Shown in pieces: positions 20,434 through 30,167 of a stretch of DNA of 64,000 nt; within the stretch, counting starts at the first letter, position 1, and every line of letters begins with the position of its first letter. The translations under genes and the position numbers were made by a program. Under the pieces are notes generated by a model that had not been told where the DNA came from, searched no databases, and saw only the letters and a list, made by a program, of their open reading frames with translations. The stretch comes from Opitutus sp. GAS368 (lineage in GTDB: Bacteria > Verrucomicrobiota > Verrucomicrobiia > Opitutales > Opitutaceae), in the NCBI GenBank assembly GCA_945903465.1, contig CAMDOF010000008.1:30741-94740 (forward strand). Direction: 5' to 3'.

Positions 20434-20985
20434 ATGTCGCCGCCAGAACTTGCTCTTTTCCTTAAGTCCCGTGTCCGCACGGTCCGCGGTTGGCCCAAAC
20501 TGGCCGTTAACTTTCGCGATGTGACCACGGTGCTCGGCGATCCGGATGCTTTTCGCGTGATCGTGGACGCGCTGGCTGGGGAGGCGAGGAGGCTCGGCGC
20601 TACGCGGGTGGCAGGGATTGATGCGCGTGGCTTTATCCTCGGTGGTGGGGTGGCTTATGCGACGCACTTGCCGTTTGTGCTTGTGCGCAAGCAGGGCAAG
20701 TTGCCGGCGAAGACGATCGCGGCCGCCTATGCGCTTGAGTATGGGAACGCCACGATCGAGATCCACACCGATGCCTGCGGGCCGGGGGATCGGATTCTCA
20801 TCCTCGACGATCTGATCGCCACGGGGGGCACCCTGTTGGCGGCGGTGCAGCTGTTTCGAAGGCTGGGTAGCGAGATTGCCGGCGTCGCCGCCGTCATCGA
20901 TTTACCCGAACTCGGAGGTGCGCATAAACTGCGGGCGGCTGGCCTCACGGTGCACACGCTCTGCGCATTTGCTGAGGATGAATGA
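20434..20985 (+). CDS. apt: adenine phosphoribosyltransferase
   Basis: The 183-residue enzyme converts adenine and PRPP to AMP in purine salvage. It has the type I PRTase PRPP loop ILILDDLIATGGTL, the family N-terminal segment FRDVTTVLGDP and the GIDARGFILGG strand. The length is normal for Apt. The start ATG 20434 gives the usual short N-terminus. It stands alone between the esterase pair and a D-2-hydroxyacid dehydrogenase. Confidence 0.93.
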   Translation: MSPPELALFLKSRVRTVRGWPKLAVNFRDVTTVLGDPDAFRVIVDALAGEARRLGATRVAGIDARGFILGGGVAYATHLPFVLVRKQGKLPAKTIAAAYALEYGNATIEIHTDACGPGDRILILDDLIATGGTLLAAVQLFRRLGSEIAGVAAVIDLPELGGAHKLRAAGLTVHTLCAFAEDE

Positions 20986-21151
20986 ACGGGTGGTGGTTGC
21001 CTTTGCGCTGGTCCGCCCTTGCCGCCGCGGTCGCCGATGGAGATTCCCGGCGGGCGCCCGCGTTTGCGGGTGCGGCTCCGGCGGAATGCGCTGAATCCAT
21101 CGTGTTGGCGAGGCGGTCGCAGGCGATCGTGTATCCACTTTTAAACTTCAT

Positions 21152-22123
21152 ATGAGTCTTACGATTTGGTGTAACGCCCAGTTTTCTGAGTCCGATACCC
21201 GGCTGCTGACCGAGGGGACGGGAGGTCATCGGCTGGTATTTTCCGCGCAGGCGTCGTCGTCTGTCTTGGTGGCCGGGACCCCTGACCCGCTTTTGGGAGG
21301 GGCTGACGTGGCGTTTGGGCAGCCCGATCCCGCGCAGTGTCTCCGCTCGCCGGGACTTCGCTGGGTGGAGGTAACCACGGCGGGATACACCCGCTATGAT
21401 ACGCCGGAGTTCCGCGAAGCGTGGCGTGGGCGCGGGGCTTTTTTCTCCAACGCCTCAGCGGTATTCGCCGATTCCTGCGCGCAGCACGTCCTAGCGATGA
21501 TGCTCGCCCTCGGTCGTCGCCTGCTGCCGTCGTATCGTGATCAGCTGGGGGACCGGGTGTGGCACTATACGCAACGGCGTTATGACTCGCGGCTTTTGAC
21601 GGGGCAGACGGTTTTGATGCTGGGCTTTGGTGCGATTGGCCGGAGGTTGGCGGAGTTATTGGCCCCGTTCGGGATGACGTTGAGCGCGGTGCGGCGGCAG
21701 ACGCGGAGCGAGCGAGGGGTCAGAATCATTCCTGAAGAAGGGGTCAGTACCGCGTTGGCGACCGCTGATCACGTGGTTAATCTTCTGCCGGATAACGCGG
21801 GCACTCGCAATTTTTTTAACGCGCGGCGAATCGCGTGCTGCCGACCGGGGGCTCGTTTCTACAATGTGGGTCGGGGTACGACCGTTGATGAACGGGCGCT
21901 CGGGGAGGCGCTGGCGTCTGGTCGGATCAGTGAGGCCTATCTCGATGTTTTTGAGTCGGAGCCGTTGCCAGTGGCGCATCCTTTTTGGGGGCTGCCCAAT
22001 TGTTATGTGACGCCCCATACCGCCGGTGGTCGCCACGACCAAGATACGGCGTTGGTGCAGCACTTTTTAGATAACCTTGCCGCTTTTGAGCGCGGTGAAA
22101 AAATGGTGGACCGAGTGGTGTGA
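21152..22123 (+). CDS. D-2-hydroxyacid dehydrogenase
   Basis: The 323 residues have the NAD-binding motif LGFGAIGRRLAELL and the three catalytic residues of the family: Arg in YNVGRGTTVDE, Glu in DVFESEPLP and His in VTPHTAGG. It would reduce a 2-keto acid, or oxidise the D-hydroxy acid, with NAD(P)H in the cytoplasm. The exact substrate (glyoxylate, hydroxypyruvate, phosphoglycerate or other) cannot be assigned. It runs convergently toward tatA, with a terminator between them that is oriented for tatA. Confidence 0.9.
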   Translation: MSLTIWCNAQFSESDTRLLTEGTGGHRLVFSAQASSSVLVAGTPDPLLGGADVAFGQPDPAQCLRSPGLRWVEVTTAGYTRYDTPEFREAWRGRGAFFSNASAVFADSCAQHVLAMMLALGRRLLPSYRDQLGDRVWHYTQRRYDSRLLTGQTVLMLGFGAIGRRLAELLAPFGMTLSAVRRQTRSERGVRIIPEEGVSTALATADHVVNLLPDNAGTRNFFNARRIACCRPGARFYNVGRGTTVDERALGEALASGRISEAYLDVFESEPLPVAHPFWGLPNCYVTPHTAGGRHDQDTALVQHFLDNLAAFERGEKMVDRVV

Positions 22124-22294
22124 ACCCAGCCAAGACTCGGGGTGTCGTGGCTAAACGGCACGGTTGGACCGAAGGGAGAGTTGTTTGGCGGGGGTGGAGA
22201 CTGGTGCCGTGCGGCGGTCGCGAGGGGTTGGGCGGCTGGCTGGTGTTTCGGTCCGCACTGGGGTGGTTCGGGCCGGTTGCCGGGTAGCACCGCC

Positions 22295-22321
22295 AAAAAA
22301 AGGCGCCCCTTGCGGTGCGCC
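22295..22321 (-). terminator. rho-independent terminator of tatA
   Basis: Read on the minus strand, GGCGC-A-CC pairs with GG-G-GCGCC around a GCAA tetraloop, and seven T follow (A22295-A22301 on the plus strand). It lies 32 bases beyond the tatA stop. Confidence 0.85.
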
Positions 22322-22352
22322 GTTCGTCTGGTCGATCCTTTGCGCCTTGGCT

Positions 22353-22616
22353 TTAGTTGGTACCGTGGCGGATCGGCGACTCGGTCTTCTTGATTTCGAT
22401 CGCCGCGATTTTGGCTGGTTCGACTTTCACTGGCTCTGGCTCAGGCTCAGGTTCGTCCTTCGAGGCTTTTTTGAATTCTTTAATGGATTGGCCGATGCCC
22501 TTCGCGAGTCCGGGAAGCTTGGCTCCACCGAAGAGGACGAGCATAATCACCAAGATGATGATGAGTTCAGGTGCGCCGAGTCCCATCACGCCGGCGAGGT
22601 AAGAGTTGGCAAGCAT
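22353..22616 (-). CDS. tatA: twin-arginine translocase subunit TatA/TatE
   Basis: The 87-residue protein has the single membrane helix (PELIIILVIMLVLFGG), the hinge AKLPGLAKGIGQSIKEFKK and an acidic Pro/Glu-rich tail of TatA. TatA polymerises to form the pore that exports folded proteins carrying RR signal peptides, such as the TIM-barrel protein at 9451-10371. ATG 22616 is used, and ATG 22586 (MGLGAPELI) is an equally typical start. No tatB or tatC is adjacent, so the remaining components are elsewhere. Confidence 0.93.
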   Translation of the reverse strand: MLANSYLAGVMGLGAPELIIILVIMLVLFGGAKLPGLAKGIGQSIKEFKKASKDEPEPEPEPVKVEPAKIAAIEIKKTESPIRHGTN

Positions 22617-22772
22617 AGTGGGGGAATCGTAGGGAGGTGACTGGCTCTGTAAAGCGACAAATGGTCGCCCTGTCGCTCCGCGTGACCCGCCTAGGTTAAG
22701 TTCGATGAGGTTAAGGCCGAGCGTGGGTGGGTGCGGGTTCGGGGAGGCGAAGCGCGAAGTCTGCGGGTACGC

Positions 22773-23132
22773 TCACGGGGCTTGCCAGACGACTTCGTCA
22801 CCTGATGTCGGCTCGCCGCGGATAATTTTTGCGGCGAAGGTGCGACCGCGGAGGTAGCGGGTGGTGAGGAGGTGGGCGGTCTCGGTTAATTCTGAGGTGC
22901 GCGCGATCAGTTCGGTGTTGTTGGAGAGCGCGAGGCTGGGCGCATCGACGTTGACCTCGATGAAGGCGAACCGTTGCACGGGATCGGTGGCGATGATGCG
23001 ACCCACGACAAGGCGGGGGCTGGGCGCCAGGGTTTCCAGATCGGGCTGGACTCGCTTCAGGGAGTAGCGCCAGCAGCCGGTCAGCAGTGTCAGTAACGCC
23101 AAAACGACAGTCACCCTGACGGGAGTGTTCAT
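22773..23132 (-). CDS. small lipoprotein of unknown function
   Basis: The 119-residue protein begins MNTPVRVTVVLALLTLLTGC, a signal peptide with a clean lipobox LTGC. It is therefore predicted to be anchored to the inner leaflet of the outer membrane or to the inner membrane. The mature part contains a compact beta-rich segment (LVVGRIIATDPVQRFAFIEV) but no family is recognised. The open frame extends 23 codons upstream, but only ATG 23132 gives a signal peptide. It follows rpoD by about 93 bases in the same direction. Confidence 0.65.
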   Translation of the reverse strand: MNTPVRVTVVLALLTLLTGCWRYSLKRVQPDLETLAPSPRLVVGRIIATDPVQRFAFIEVNVDAPSLALSNNTELIARTSELTETAHLLTTRYLRGRTFAAKIIRGEPTSGDEVVWQAP

Positions 23133-23225
23133 CGTCCAGCGCGGTTCGTTCTCCTTGGAAGGGAAAACGGGTTGATGGGGGCTCGGCGCGCCTCGGGCCA
23201 AGGGCCGAAGGCGCAGAGACCGAGC

Positions 23226-25112
23226 TTATAGTTTGGGGGGCGGGAAACCGAGGCCTCCCGGCAGGCTACCCATTTTGGGAGGGAGCTTGTTAGTTGGTAG
23301 CGCGGCGGCGGCCCCGCCGACGGGCGGTGCGCTCGGCGGACGGGAAGTGGCGGCGACCTTCATCAAGTTTTGCGCGTTGTCGATTTGTTCCGCATCAAAG
23401 AAGCCATGGAGCTGGCGAATGCGCGTCGGATGGCGCATTTTGCGCAAGGCCTTGGCTTCGATCTGACGGATACGCTCGCGGGTCACCTTGAATTGTTTAC
23501 CGACCTCTTCGAGGGTTCGGCTATAACCATCAACGAGACCGAAACGCAGCGAAAGGACGCGGCGTTCGCGTTCGGTGAGTGTTTCGAGTACATCGATGAT
23601 CTTCTCGCGGAGGAGCGAGTAAGCGGTCATGTCGTACGGATTTTCGGCGGACTTATCCTCGATGAAATCTCCGAAGCTGGTGTCATCGCCGTCGCCGACG
23701 GGCGATTGCAGAGAGATGGGCTGTTGGGCCATCTTCATGATCTGTTGAACCCGCTCAACGGGCAGGTTCATTTCGTCGGCAACTTCTTCTGGGGTCGGTT
23801 CGTGGCCGTACTCCTGAAGGAGTTGTTTTTGTACCTGCATGACCTTGTTAAGGGTCTCGATCATGTGCACGGGGATGCGGATCGTGCGGGCTTGATCGGC
23901 GATGGAGCGGGTAATGGCCTGACGAATCCACCAAGTGGCGTAGGTGGAGAATTTGTAACCGCGACGATACTCGAATTTTTCGACGGCCTTCATGAGGCCC
24001 ATGTTGCCCTCTTGAATGAGATCGAGGAAAGAGAGGCCGCGGTTGGTGTATTTCTTCGCGATCGAAATGACGAGGCGGAGATTGGCCTCGACCATCTCGG
24101 TCTTGGCTTTGTGCGCCTCGGTGACGTGAACCATCGTCTGTTTGACGACGGCTTGCAGGTCGCTGGGGGCGATGCGATTCAGGGCCTCGATTTGTTTAAG
24201 CCGCGCGTGAATAGCCTTTGTATCAATGGCCGCGTCTTTTTTTGTCTTAGGGTGTTTGCCGCGATCGAGCTGTTGATTGAGGGTATCGATCTCCTCGAGG
24301 ACGGGATTGAGCCCCTCGAGATATTCTTCGTAGACCTTGAGCTTAAAGTAGAATTTGGCGAAGAAGGCGCGGAGGATGTTTTCCCGTTTGCGGAATTTGG
24401 CGTTGACCTTCTTTTTTTCGGCGTCGCCGCGGGCCTTGAGGAATTCGTCCCAAGCTTCGGCCACGCCGGCTTCGGAGCGTTGAGTATTTTCGACGAGCTT
24501 GGGGAGCGTCTTGAAGTAGACCTCGCGTGATTCGATTTTCTTGTCGATGACGACGCGGTCAAAACGTTCTTCGCGGGTGAGGAGTTTGGCGCCGAGACCG
24601 CCGATATAGGCCCCGATGGCGGCGGCTTGAAAGAGAGACTCCTGGGCTTTGAGTTCGGCGGTTTCTATGCGTTTGGAGATCTCGACCTCCTGCTCGCGGG
24701 TCAGCAGGGGGACTTGGCCCATCTGCTTGAGGTACATCCGAACCGGATCGTCGAGAATATCGTTTTGAGAGGTCCGGGATTCCTCTTCTTCGGCCTCTTC
24801 CATCCGTTGTTTATAATCTTCGACCTGATCGGGCTCGAGGATCTCGATTTCCAGATTTTGGAGGATGGAAAGAACGTTATCGATTTCCTCCTGATTCTCG
24901 ACGGACTCGGGGAGAGCCTCGTTGATGTCATCGAAAGTAAGGTAGCCCTGCTCTTTGGAGAGCCGAATGAGGTGGCGGATTTTGTCATTGATGCCCCCGG
25001 CTGGAATAGCGTCGGCGCCTTCGGCCGAGGGGGGTGTGACCTTGGAGAGGGCAGCCTCGACGGCTTGTGATTGGGCGGAATCGGTAGATGCGGACTTGGA
25101 CTTGCGCGGCAT
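23226..25112 (-). CDS. rpoD: RNA polymerase primary sigma factor RpoD
   Basis: The 628-residue protein directs core RNA polymerase to housekeeping promoters. Region 1.1 (about 40-110), a large non-conserved insert, region 2 ([20 protein letters not shown] and [13 protein letters not shown]), region 3 and region 4 ([31 protein letters not shown]) are all present. Beyond region 4.2, where primary sigma factors normally end, there is a 55-residue Pro/Gly/Ala-rich tail. ATG 25112 (MPRKSKSA) is the start, since the upstream frame overlaps dnaG and is not conserved in type. It lies 43 bases after dnaG, as in macromolecular-synthesis operons. Confidence 0.96.
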   Translation of the reverse strand: MPRKSKSASTDSAQSQAVEAALSKVTPPSAEGADAIPAGGINDKIRHLIRLSKEQGYLTFDDINEALPESVENQEEIDNVLSILQNLEIEILEPDQVEDYKQRMEEAEEEESRTSQNDILDDPVRMYLKQMGQVPLLTREQEVEISKRIETAELKAQESLFQAAAIGAYIGGLGAKLLTREERFDRVVIDKKIESREVYFKTLPKLVENTQRSEAGVAEAWDEFLKARGDAEKKKVNAKFRKRENILRAFFAKFYFKLKVYEEYLEGLNPVLEEIDTLNQQLDRGKHPKTKKDAAIDTKAIHARLKQIEALNRIAPSDLQAVVKQTMVHVTEAHKAKTEMVEANLRLVISIAKKYTNRGLSFLDLIQEGNMGLMKAVEKFEYRRGYKFSTYATWWIRQAITRSIADQARTIRIPVHMIETLNKVMQVQKQLLQEYGHEPTPEEVADEMNLPVERVQQIMKMAQQPISLQSPVGDGDDTSFGDFIEDKSAENPYDMTAYSLLREKIIDVLETLTERERRVLSLRFGLVDGYSRTLEEVGKQFKVTRERIRQIEAKALRKMRHPTRIRQLHGFFDAEQIDNAQNLMKVAATSRPPSAPPVGGAAAALPTNKLPPKMGSLPGGLGFPPPKL

Positions 25113-25155
25113 AAAAAATAGGAAAGGGTCGAGCAAACGACAAACTGCGAAATCG

Positions 25156-27036
25156 TCAACGCATAGCCAATAACACAAGTGGCGTGCGGAGCTGACGATG
25201 CAGTTCTGAGCGTTCTTTTAGCAATGAGATTGGGTCAGAATCAATGTCCGCTTGGGGGTTGGCCAAAGCAAGTTCAATTTGCCTGAGGCGGGGTTCGAGG
25301 GCCCGCGCGCGGAGGAGGCGGAGGCCCTCTTGAGCAACCTTGGGGGGATCGTCGATGTTGGGTGATTCGAAGACGAGATTAGCGACCAAGGCCCGTTCCT
25401 CGGCATCTTCGAGGAGGTCGTCGAGATGGTCGCGGCCCGGCCAGGCATCTTGTTCGAATTCGCCGAGGAAACGGTTGAGGAGGCGGCCTGCGGTGTGTTG
25501 GGTATCGATCCAGTGGGCGTGGAGGGGGAGGGCTCGGCTGAGGGGTTTGCCGAGTGAATCAAAATGCAGGAGTAAGAGCAGGAGATGCCGTTCGGGGGTT
25601 TGCGCGGATTCGGCGGTGAGGTGAGGCAGGGGCAAGGCCTGAGCGGGTTGGGTGGCGGACCGGGCGGCGGCTTGGCGATGGTGGCGGGTGGCCAAGGCGG
25701 CGTATTCAATTTCAACGCTTCTGGGCTCGAGCCAGAGAAAGCGGGCGGCTTCGCGGATAAGTTGGTTCCTGACGGCGTCGCTTTCGCTGACGGCGAGAAT
25801 TTCGACGACACTTTGGGCGGCGCGGGCGCGTTGCTCGGCGGTGGCGGTAGCGGCATCTGGCAGGAAGGCGCGGCAGGCAAACGCCATGGCGCCTTCAGCA
25901 TCGCGGCGGACATCGTCATAGCCAGCCAGACCTCGCTCCAAGAAGAGTAAATCGGGATCGAGTTTTTGTTGGCCGGAAAGGGTGAGAAAGCGCACTTCGA
26001 TGCCCGCCTTCAGGGCCATCGGCAGGAAGCGGAGGGCGGCGTTCTGGCCGGGGGTATCGCTGTCGAAAAAACATTCGACCTGAGTGCAATAGCGGCGGAG
26101 GAGAACGAGTTGGCTCTCAGTGATCGAAGTGCCTTGAGGGGCAATGGCGGTTTTGAGGCCGACGCTCCAGCAGCGGAGGGCGTCGAGTTGGCCCTCGACG
26201 AGGACGAAAGGGTGGCCGTCGCCGACGGCGGTGCGCGCTCGGTCAAGATTGAAGAGCAGGTTTCCCTTGGTAAAAATGGGGGTTTCGGGTGAGTTGACGT
26301 ACTTGGCGTCGTGAGAGGGATCGTCGGGTGGGGTGAGTTCGGTTTGTCGGGCGGTGAAGGCGGCGACCCGCCCCTGATGATCGCGAATCGGAATCATCAA
26401 GCGCCCGCGGAAGCGGGGGCGCAGCGTGGCCGGCGAGATCGTCGCTTGGTCGTAGATGAAAAAAAGGCCGCAGCGCCGGAGTGCTTCCTCCGAGTATTTG
26501 CGGCGGAGCAAGCAGGCGCCGAGGTCGGAGCCGGTGGCGTCGGCCGCGCCGATTTTGAATTCGTCGGCCAGATCCATGGGGAAGTGGCGTTTTTCCGTCC
26601 ACAGGGTGCGCATGAAAGTCCCCGTTGGATCGCTGGCCTTGAAGGCTTGAAAGAAATGCTCTGCGGCGGCGTCGTGCAGATCGAAGAGCTCCTGGCGAAG
26701 GGAACGTTCCGCCGTGGTGGGTCCACCGCTGCCGGCTTCATATTCGATGACGATACCGAAGCGCTTGCCGAGTGCCTCGATCGCTTCGGTGAAGTTGAGT
26801 TGTTCGGTCTCGCGGACGAAGGTGATGGCGTCGCCGGCCTTGCCGCAGCCGAAACACTTGTAGAAGCCCTTATCGGGATCGACGTTGAAGGAAGGGGTTT
26901 TCTCGTTGTGAAAAGGGCAAAGGCCCTTGAGGCGGGCGCCGCCGGCTTTGCGCAGAGTGACGACCCGAGCCACGACATCGGCGAGATTGACGCGCATTTT
27001 AAGATCGCGGACGCAGGTGGGTTTGATGACGGGCAT
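25156..27036 (-). CDS. dnaG: DNA primase DnaG
   Basis: The 626-residue enzyme synthesises RNA primers at the replication fork. The zinc-binding domain is intact: C40, H43, C61 and C64 in [11 protein letters not shown] and [10 protein letters not shown]. The RNA polymerase domain includes a TOPRIM core with [12 protein letters not shown] and the acidic DSDTPGQ. The C-terminal third would contact the DnaB helicase. ATG 27036 was chosen because it gives the standard short distance to the zinc finger. It is directly upstream of rpoD in the same direction. Confidence 0.95.
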   Translation of the reverse strand: MPVIKPTCVRDLKMRVNLADVVARVVTLRKAGGARLKGLCPFHNEKTPSFNVDPDKGFYKCFGCGKAGDAITFVRETEQLNFTEAIEALGKRFGIVIEYEAGSGGPTTAERSLRQELFDLHDAAAEHFFQAFKASDPTGTFMRTLWTEKRHFPMDLADEFKIGAADATGSDLGACLLRRKYSEEALRRCGLFFIYDQATISPATLRPRFRGRLMIPIRDHQGRVAAFTARQTELTPPDDPSHDAKYVNSPETPIFTKGNLLFNLDRARTAVGDGHPFVLVEGQLDALRCWSVGLKTAIAPQGTSITESQLVLLRRYCTQVECFFDSDTPGQNAALRFLPMALKAGIEVRFLTLSGQQKLDPDLLFLERGLAGYDDVRRDAEGAMAFACRAFLPDAATATAEQRARAAQSVVEILAVSESDAVRNQLIREAARFLWLEPRSVEIEYAALATRHHRQAAARSATQPAQALPLPHLTAESAQTPERHLLLLLLHFDSLGKPLSRALPLHAHWIDTQHTAGRLLNRFLGEFEQDAWPGRDHLDDLLEDAEERALVANLVFESPNIDDPPKVAQEGLRLLRARALEPRLRQIELALANPQADIDSDPISLLKERSELHRQLRTPLVLLAMR

Positions 27037-27199
27037 GGCGTGGCGTGGTACGGCGTTGGTCTGGCGGCGAGGCGAGACTGAAGAATGCACTTTCAACTGA
27101 CGATCCCAGCTGTCAAGTTTGGCAGCCTGGGCAAAACCTTGGTGAATTTTTTCGTCGAGGTGAGGGCAACTTTACGCTTCGTCAGACGACACATTACTC

Positions 27200-28270
27200 A
27201 TGCGCTTCTTTATTTTTTCTTTTTTTGGTTGGGCGATTTTAGCGACGGCGGGCTACGGGGCCGCGCCGGCGGCGCCAGCCCAAGGGGCGGGATCCTTGTT
27301 GGTGGCGCCGAAGATCGCGCCGCCGAGTGAGCCGGTTTGGGAGATGCCGTTGGCGAGTTTTGACGAGGTGACGTACGACCGGCAGGTGGAGAAAATGGTG
27401 GCGACGTTTGAACAAGCCACGGGAAAGAAGTTGGTGCCTGGAGCGAAGCGCCGAGTCGGGATTAAGATCTATGCTGATTCCGGGCCGGGGTTAGCGACGC
27501 CGGTACCCTTGGTGAAAGGCGTGATTAATGCGCTGAAACGCCGCGGCTTTGATCATGAGAATATTTTTCTGGTTGGTCTGAATGCCTTGCGGTTGCGGAT
27601 GACGGGTTACTTGCCGTCGTTGGTATCGGGCAAGACGCCGTTTTTTGGTAATCCGGTGTATGTATTGGAGTCGGGTCGGTATTATGATCCGCTCTGGTTT
27701 TATGATTCGCCGCTACCGCAGCGCTTCGACCCAATCTTTGCGGAGCAGCAGACGAAAGGGGTTCCGAACAGCACATCCAAGGATGAGGATCGTAAGAGCT
27801 TCTTGGCGACTCCGCTATTTTTGGATGCCGATTTCTGGATAAATTTACCGGTCTACTCGGATCATCCGACCTTGGGCATCAATGGTGCGCTGGTGAATGC
27901 CACGCTGTGGAACGCCTCGAACACGGCGCGGTTTTTCCGTTCGCCGGCCAATGCTCCGGCGGCGGTGGCGGAGATGAGCGCGATCCCCGAGTTACGGCAG
28001 ACTTGGATGTTTACGATGACGAGTTTGCAGCACTACCAGTTTATTGGTGGTCCGTTTTTCAATTCGCTCTACACCCGCTCTGAGCCGTTGTTATGGATGA
28101 GCAATGATCCGGTGATGATGGATTCGTTGGCGCGCGACCGCATTAACGCTCATCGCAAGAAAGAGGGTTTTGAGCCCGTGGATGAGGAGATTAGGACGCT
28201 CGAGTTTGCGGAAACGTTGGGAGTGGGATCGACGAAGACGAAGGCGGTAAAGATGATTCGATTGGAGTGA
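27200..28270 (+). CDS. exported DUF362-like protein
   Basis: The 356-residue protein has a signal peptide (MRFFIFSFFGWAILATAG). Its body resembles DUF362 proteins. A strand-loop segment RVGIKIYADSGPGLATPV resembles the family's IKIN-type start. A helix VKGVINALKRRGFD follows, as does the segment FWINLPVYSDHPTLGINGAL, which aligns with the family's conserved lysine/His and tGALKN region. No cysteine is present, so an iron-sulfur cluster is excluded. DUF362 function is not established. It starts divergently from dnaG and is followed after 71 bases by nuoA. Confidence 0.6.
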   Translation: MRFFIFSFFGWAILATAGYGAAPAAPAQGAGSLLVAPKIAPPSEPVWEMPLASFDEVTYDRQVEKMVATFEQATGKKLVPGAKRRVGIKIYADSGPGLATPVPLVKGVINALKRRGFDHENIFLVGLNALRLRMTGYLPSLVSGKTPFFGNPVYVLESGRYYDPLWFYDSPLPQRFDPIFAEQQTKGVPNSTSKDEDRKSFLATPLFLDADFWINLPVYSDHPTLGINGALVNATLWNASNTARFFRSPANAPAAVAEMSAIPELRQTWMFTMTSLQHYQFIGGPFFNSLYTRSEPLLWMSNDPVMMDSLARDRINAHRKKEGFEPVDEEIRTLEFAETLGVGSTKTKAVKMIRLE

Positions 28271-28341
28271 AGTGATGATGAAGTGAATTCCCGCTTGCGA
28301 CTGTTCCGAGGGTCGGCCCAAGTGTTCCTAGGTTTAAAGTT

Positions 28342-28716
28342 ATGACATCTGCTGCGTATCTTCCTTTCCTCATTCAAGCTCTGTTGGCCGCCCTGATTAC
28401 GGGTGGGGTGATTGCGGCGAGCCATCTGCTTGGGCAACGGGCCAAGCCGAATAAGATCAAGGACTCGGCTTACGAGTGCGGGGTGCCGGCCGAAGGGCTG
28501 ATTCACACGCGGTTCTCGGTGAAATTTTATCTGACGGCCTTATTATTCCTGTTGTTCGACTTGGAAGTGGTGATCCTGATTCCCTGGAGTTTTATTTATC
28601 GGGAATTTCTGGCCAACCACATCTCGATTCTTGGGCCGATGTTATTTTTTATCGGGGTGTTGATTCTTGGTTTAATCTACGAGGTAAAAAAAGGGGCGCT
28701 GCAGTGGGAGAAATGA
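28342..28716 (+). CDS. nuoA: NADH-quinone oxidoreductase subunit A
   Basis: The 124-residue membrane protein has three transmembrane helices and the complex I subunit A signature (DSAYECGVPAEG, RFSVKFYLTALLFLLFDLE). It would sit in the membrane arm near the quinone site. Complex I genes usually lie together, but no other nuo gene flanks this one. The upstream gene is DUF362-like and the downstream one is a diadenylate cyclase. The gene is full length, so it is presumed to assemble with subunits encoded elsewhere. Confidence 0.94.
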   Translation: MTSAAYLPFLIQALLAALITGGVIAASHLLGQRAKPNKIKDSAYECGVPAEGLIHTRFSVKFYLTALLFLLFDLEVVILIPWSFIYREFLANHISILGPMLFFIGVLILGLIYEVKKGALQWEK

Positions 28717-28755
28717 TGGCAATCGCGGTGAGCAGACGAGCGCCCGGGGACGGCT

Positions 28756-30099
28756 ATGCGGCTTGATAAAATTATTGCGCGCAGCCGGATTGTGGATCTC
28801 AGGAGTCTTGACCTGGAAGGAGCGCTGCAGGAATTGCTCGATGTTTGCGTTGAGAAATTTACCGACCTGAAGCCGGAGGCATTGCTGAAGGGGTTGTTGG
28901 CGCGTGAGGGCACCATGACCACGTACCTTGGTTTCGGGGTCGCGCTCCCGCACGTTCGGGTTAAGATGTCGCGGCGTTACGTGCTCGCGATTGGCCGCAG
29001 CCGGGTGGGTATTCGGCATGATGGCGCGCTGGCTGACGAGCGGGTCCATTTGATCGTGATGTTAATTGCGGGGGATCGGGCGCGTGATTACTTGCAGGTG
29101 CTGGCTTCGATCGCGCGGCAGGTGAAAGACAAGGAACTGGTCGATAATCTCGTCAATGCGGCCGATCTGGACAGTCTCTATGAGCGGTTGATCGGTGGCT
29201 TCGGCGGCTTACGGGCGGTCGATGCCCAGCAGAATCGCGTCAATCGTTTGATGTTTCGGGAAGCGGAGCGGGTGGCGCGGGGTTCGGATTGCAGTGCGAT
29301 CATGGTGTTTGGGGACACTTTTATTGGTGGGGTGCAAGCGGGGATGCTGCGGTCGACGCTGAAGACGATTCTGGTGTCGCGACTGGCGTTGGAGGTGAGT
29401 GCTGACGACAAGGGTTTCAGCGAGACGATTCAGGTGCGTTCGTTTTCAAATGCGCGCCTGGCCCAGCTGCGGAGTGGGATGTTGGTGGCGTTGACCCGCG
29501 GGATCGTGACCTTCAACGAACGGATTTGCTGCTTGGGTGGGATCACGGCCAGCAACCAGTTTGATACGCTGGTGGTGGTTGATATTGAGCGCGAATTTCA
29601 GACTCTGCTGACGGGTTCGACGGCGGATTTATTGCCCGCGGATGTGAAGCCCGAGGTGCTGGAGAGGGTCATTGCGGTTGCGACGGAGTTGGCCGTGGAA
29701 GGGCGGGAAGGTCGGCCGGTGGGTTGTCTATTTGTGGTGGGTGACAATGAAAAAGTGGGGGCGATGTCGAAGCCGCTCGTCCTGAATCCATTTTTTGGTT
29801 ACAAACAGGAGGAGCGGAATATTTTGAATCCTTTCATGGACGAAACCGTGAAGGAATTTTCCTCGATCGACGGGGCCTTCATCATTCGCGGGGACGGGGT
29901 GGTGGAGTCGGCGGGCAGCTTGATTCAAGCGTCTGACAGTACGCACGAGTTACCCAGCGGGCTGGGCAGCCGGCATGCGGCGGCGGCGGCGATTAGCGTG
30001 ATGACGAACTGTATTTCGATCGTGGTCTCCTCGAGTACGAGCCAAGTGACTTTATTCCGGCGAGGGGTGATGTTACCGCTGACGGAGAAACGACGCTAA
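28756..30099 (+). CDS. PTS EIIA domain fused to a DacZ-like diadenylate cyclase
   Basis: The 447 residues show three parts. Residues 1-150 are a fructose/nitrogen-type PTS EIIA domain with the phospho-accepting His in GVALPHVR (H66). Residues about 165-290 look like the pyruvate-kinase-C-like alpha/beta domain found in archaeal DacZ cyclases (SAIMVFGDTFIGG, MLVALTRGIVTFNERI). Residues about 300-447 are a DAC/DisA_N domain with both catalytic signatures, DGA (372-374) and GSRHAAA (404-410). The predicted reaction is two ATP to cyclic di-AMP, a messenger controlling potassium and osmotic balance. The EIIA domain suggests control by phosphoryl flow from PTS proteins. It starts 39 bases after nuoA. 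Domain calls are by motif reading. Confidence 0.85.
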   Translation: MRLDKIIARSRIVDLRSLDLEGALQELLDVCVEKFTDLKPEALLKGLLAREGTMTTYLGFGVALPHVRVKMSRRYVLAIGRSRVGIRHDGALADERVHLIVMLIAGDRARDYLQVLASIARQVKDKELVDNLVNAADLDSLYERLIGGFGGLRAVDAQQNRVNRLMFREAERVARGSDCSAIMVFGDTFIGGVQAGMLRSTLKTILVSRLALEVSADDKGFSETIQVRSFSNARLAQLRSGMLVALTRGIVTFNERICCLGGITASNQFDTLVVVDIEREFQTLLTGSTADLLPADVKPEVLERVIAVATELAVEGREGRPVGCLFVVGDNEKVGAMSKPLVLNPFFGYKQEERNILNPFMDETVKEFSSIDGAFIIRGDGVVESAGSLIQASDSTHELPSGLGSRHAAAAAISVMTNCISIVVSSSTSQVTLFRRGVMLPLTEKRR

Positions 30100-30167
30100 G
30101 CGTCGTGGGTTGGGGGCGGCCGTCGGCAGGACGGGCCGCGGTGGCGGGGAAAATGGCGGGAGCGAGT

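Noticed and set aside
20092..20766. Long N-terminal extension of the second esterase
   Set aside because: It would overlap apt on the opposite strand and would bury the signal peptide. GTG 20091 starts a proper signal sequence.
23370..24530. A 386-codon open frame antisense to rpoD
   Set aside because: It lies entirely within the conserved rpoD coding sequence on the other strand. Its translation is low-complexity and matches no family, as expected for GC-rich antisense frames.
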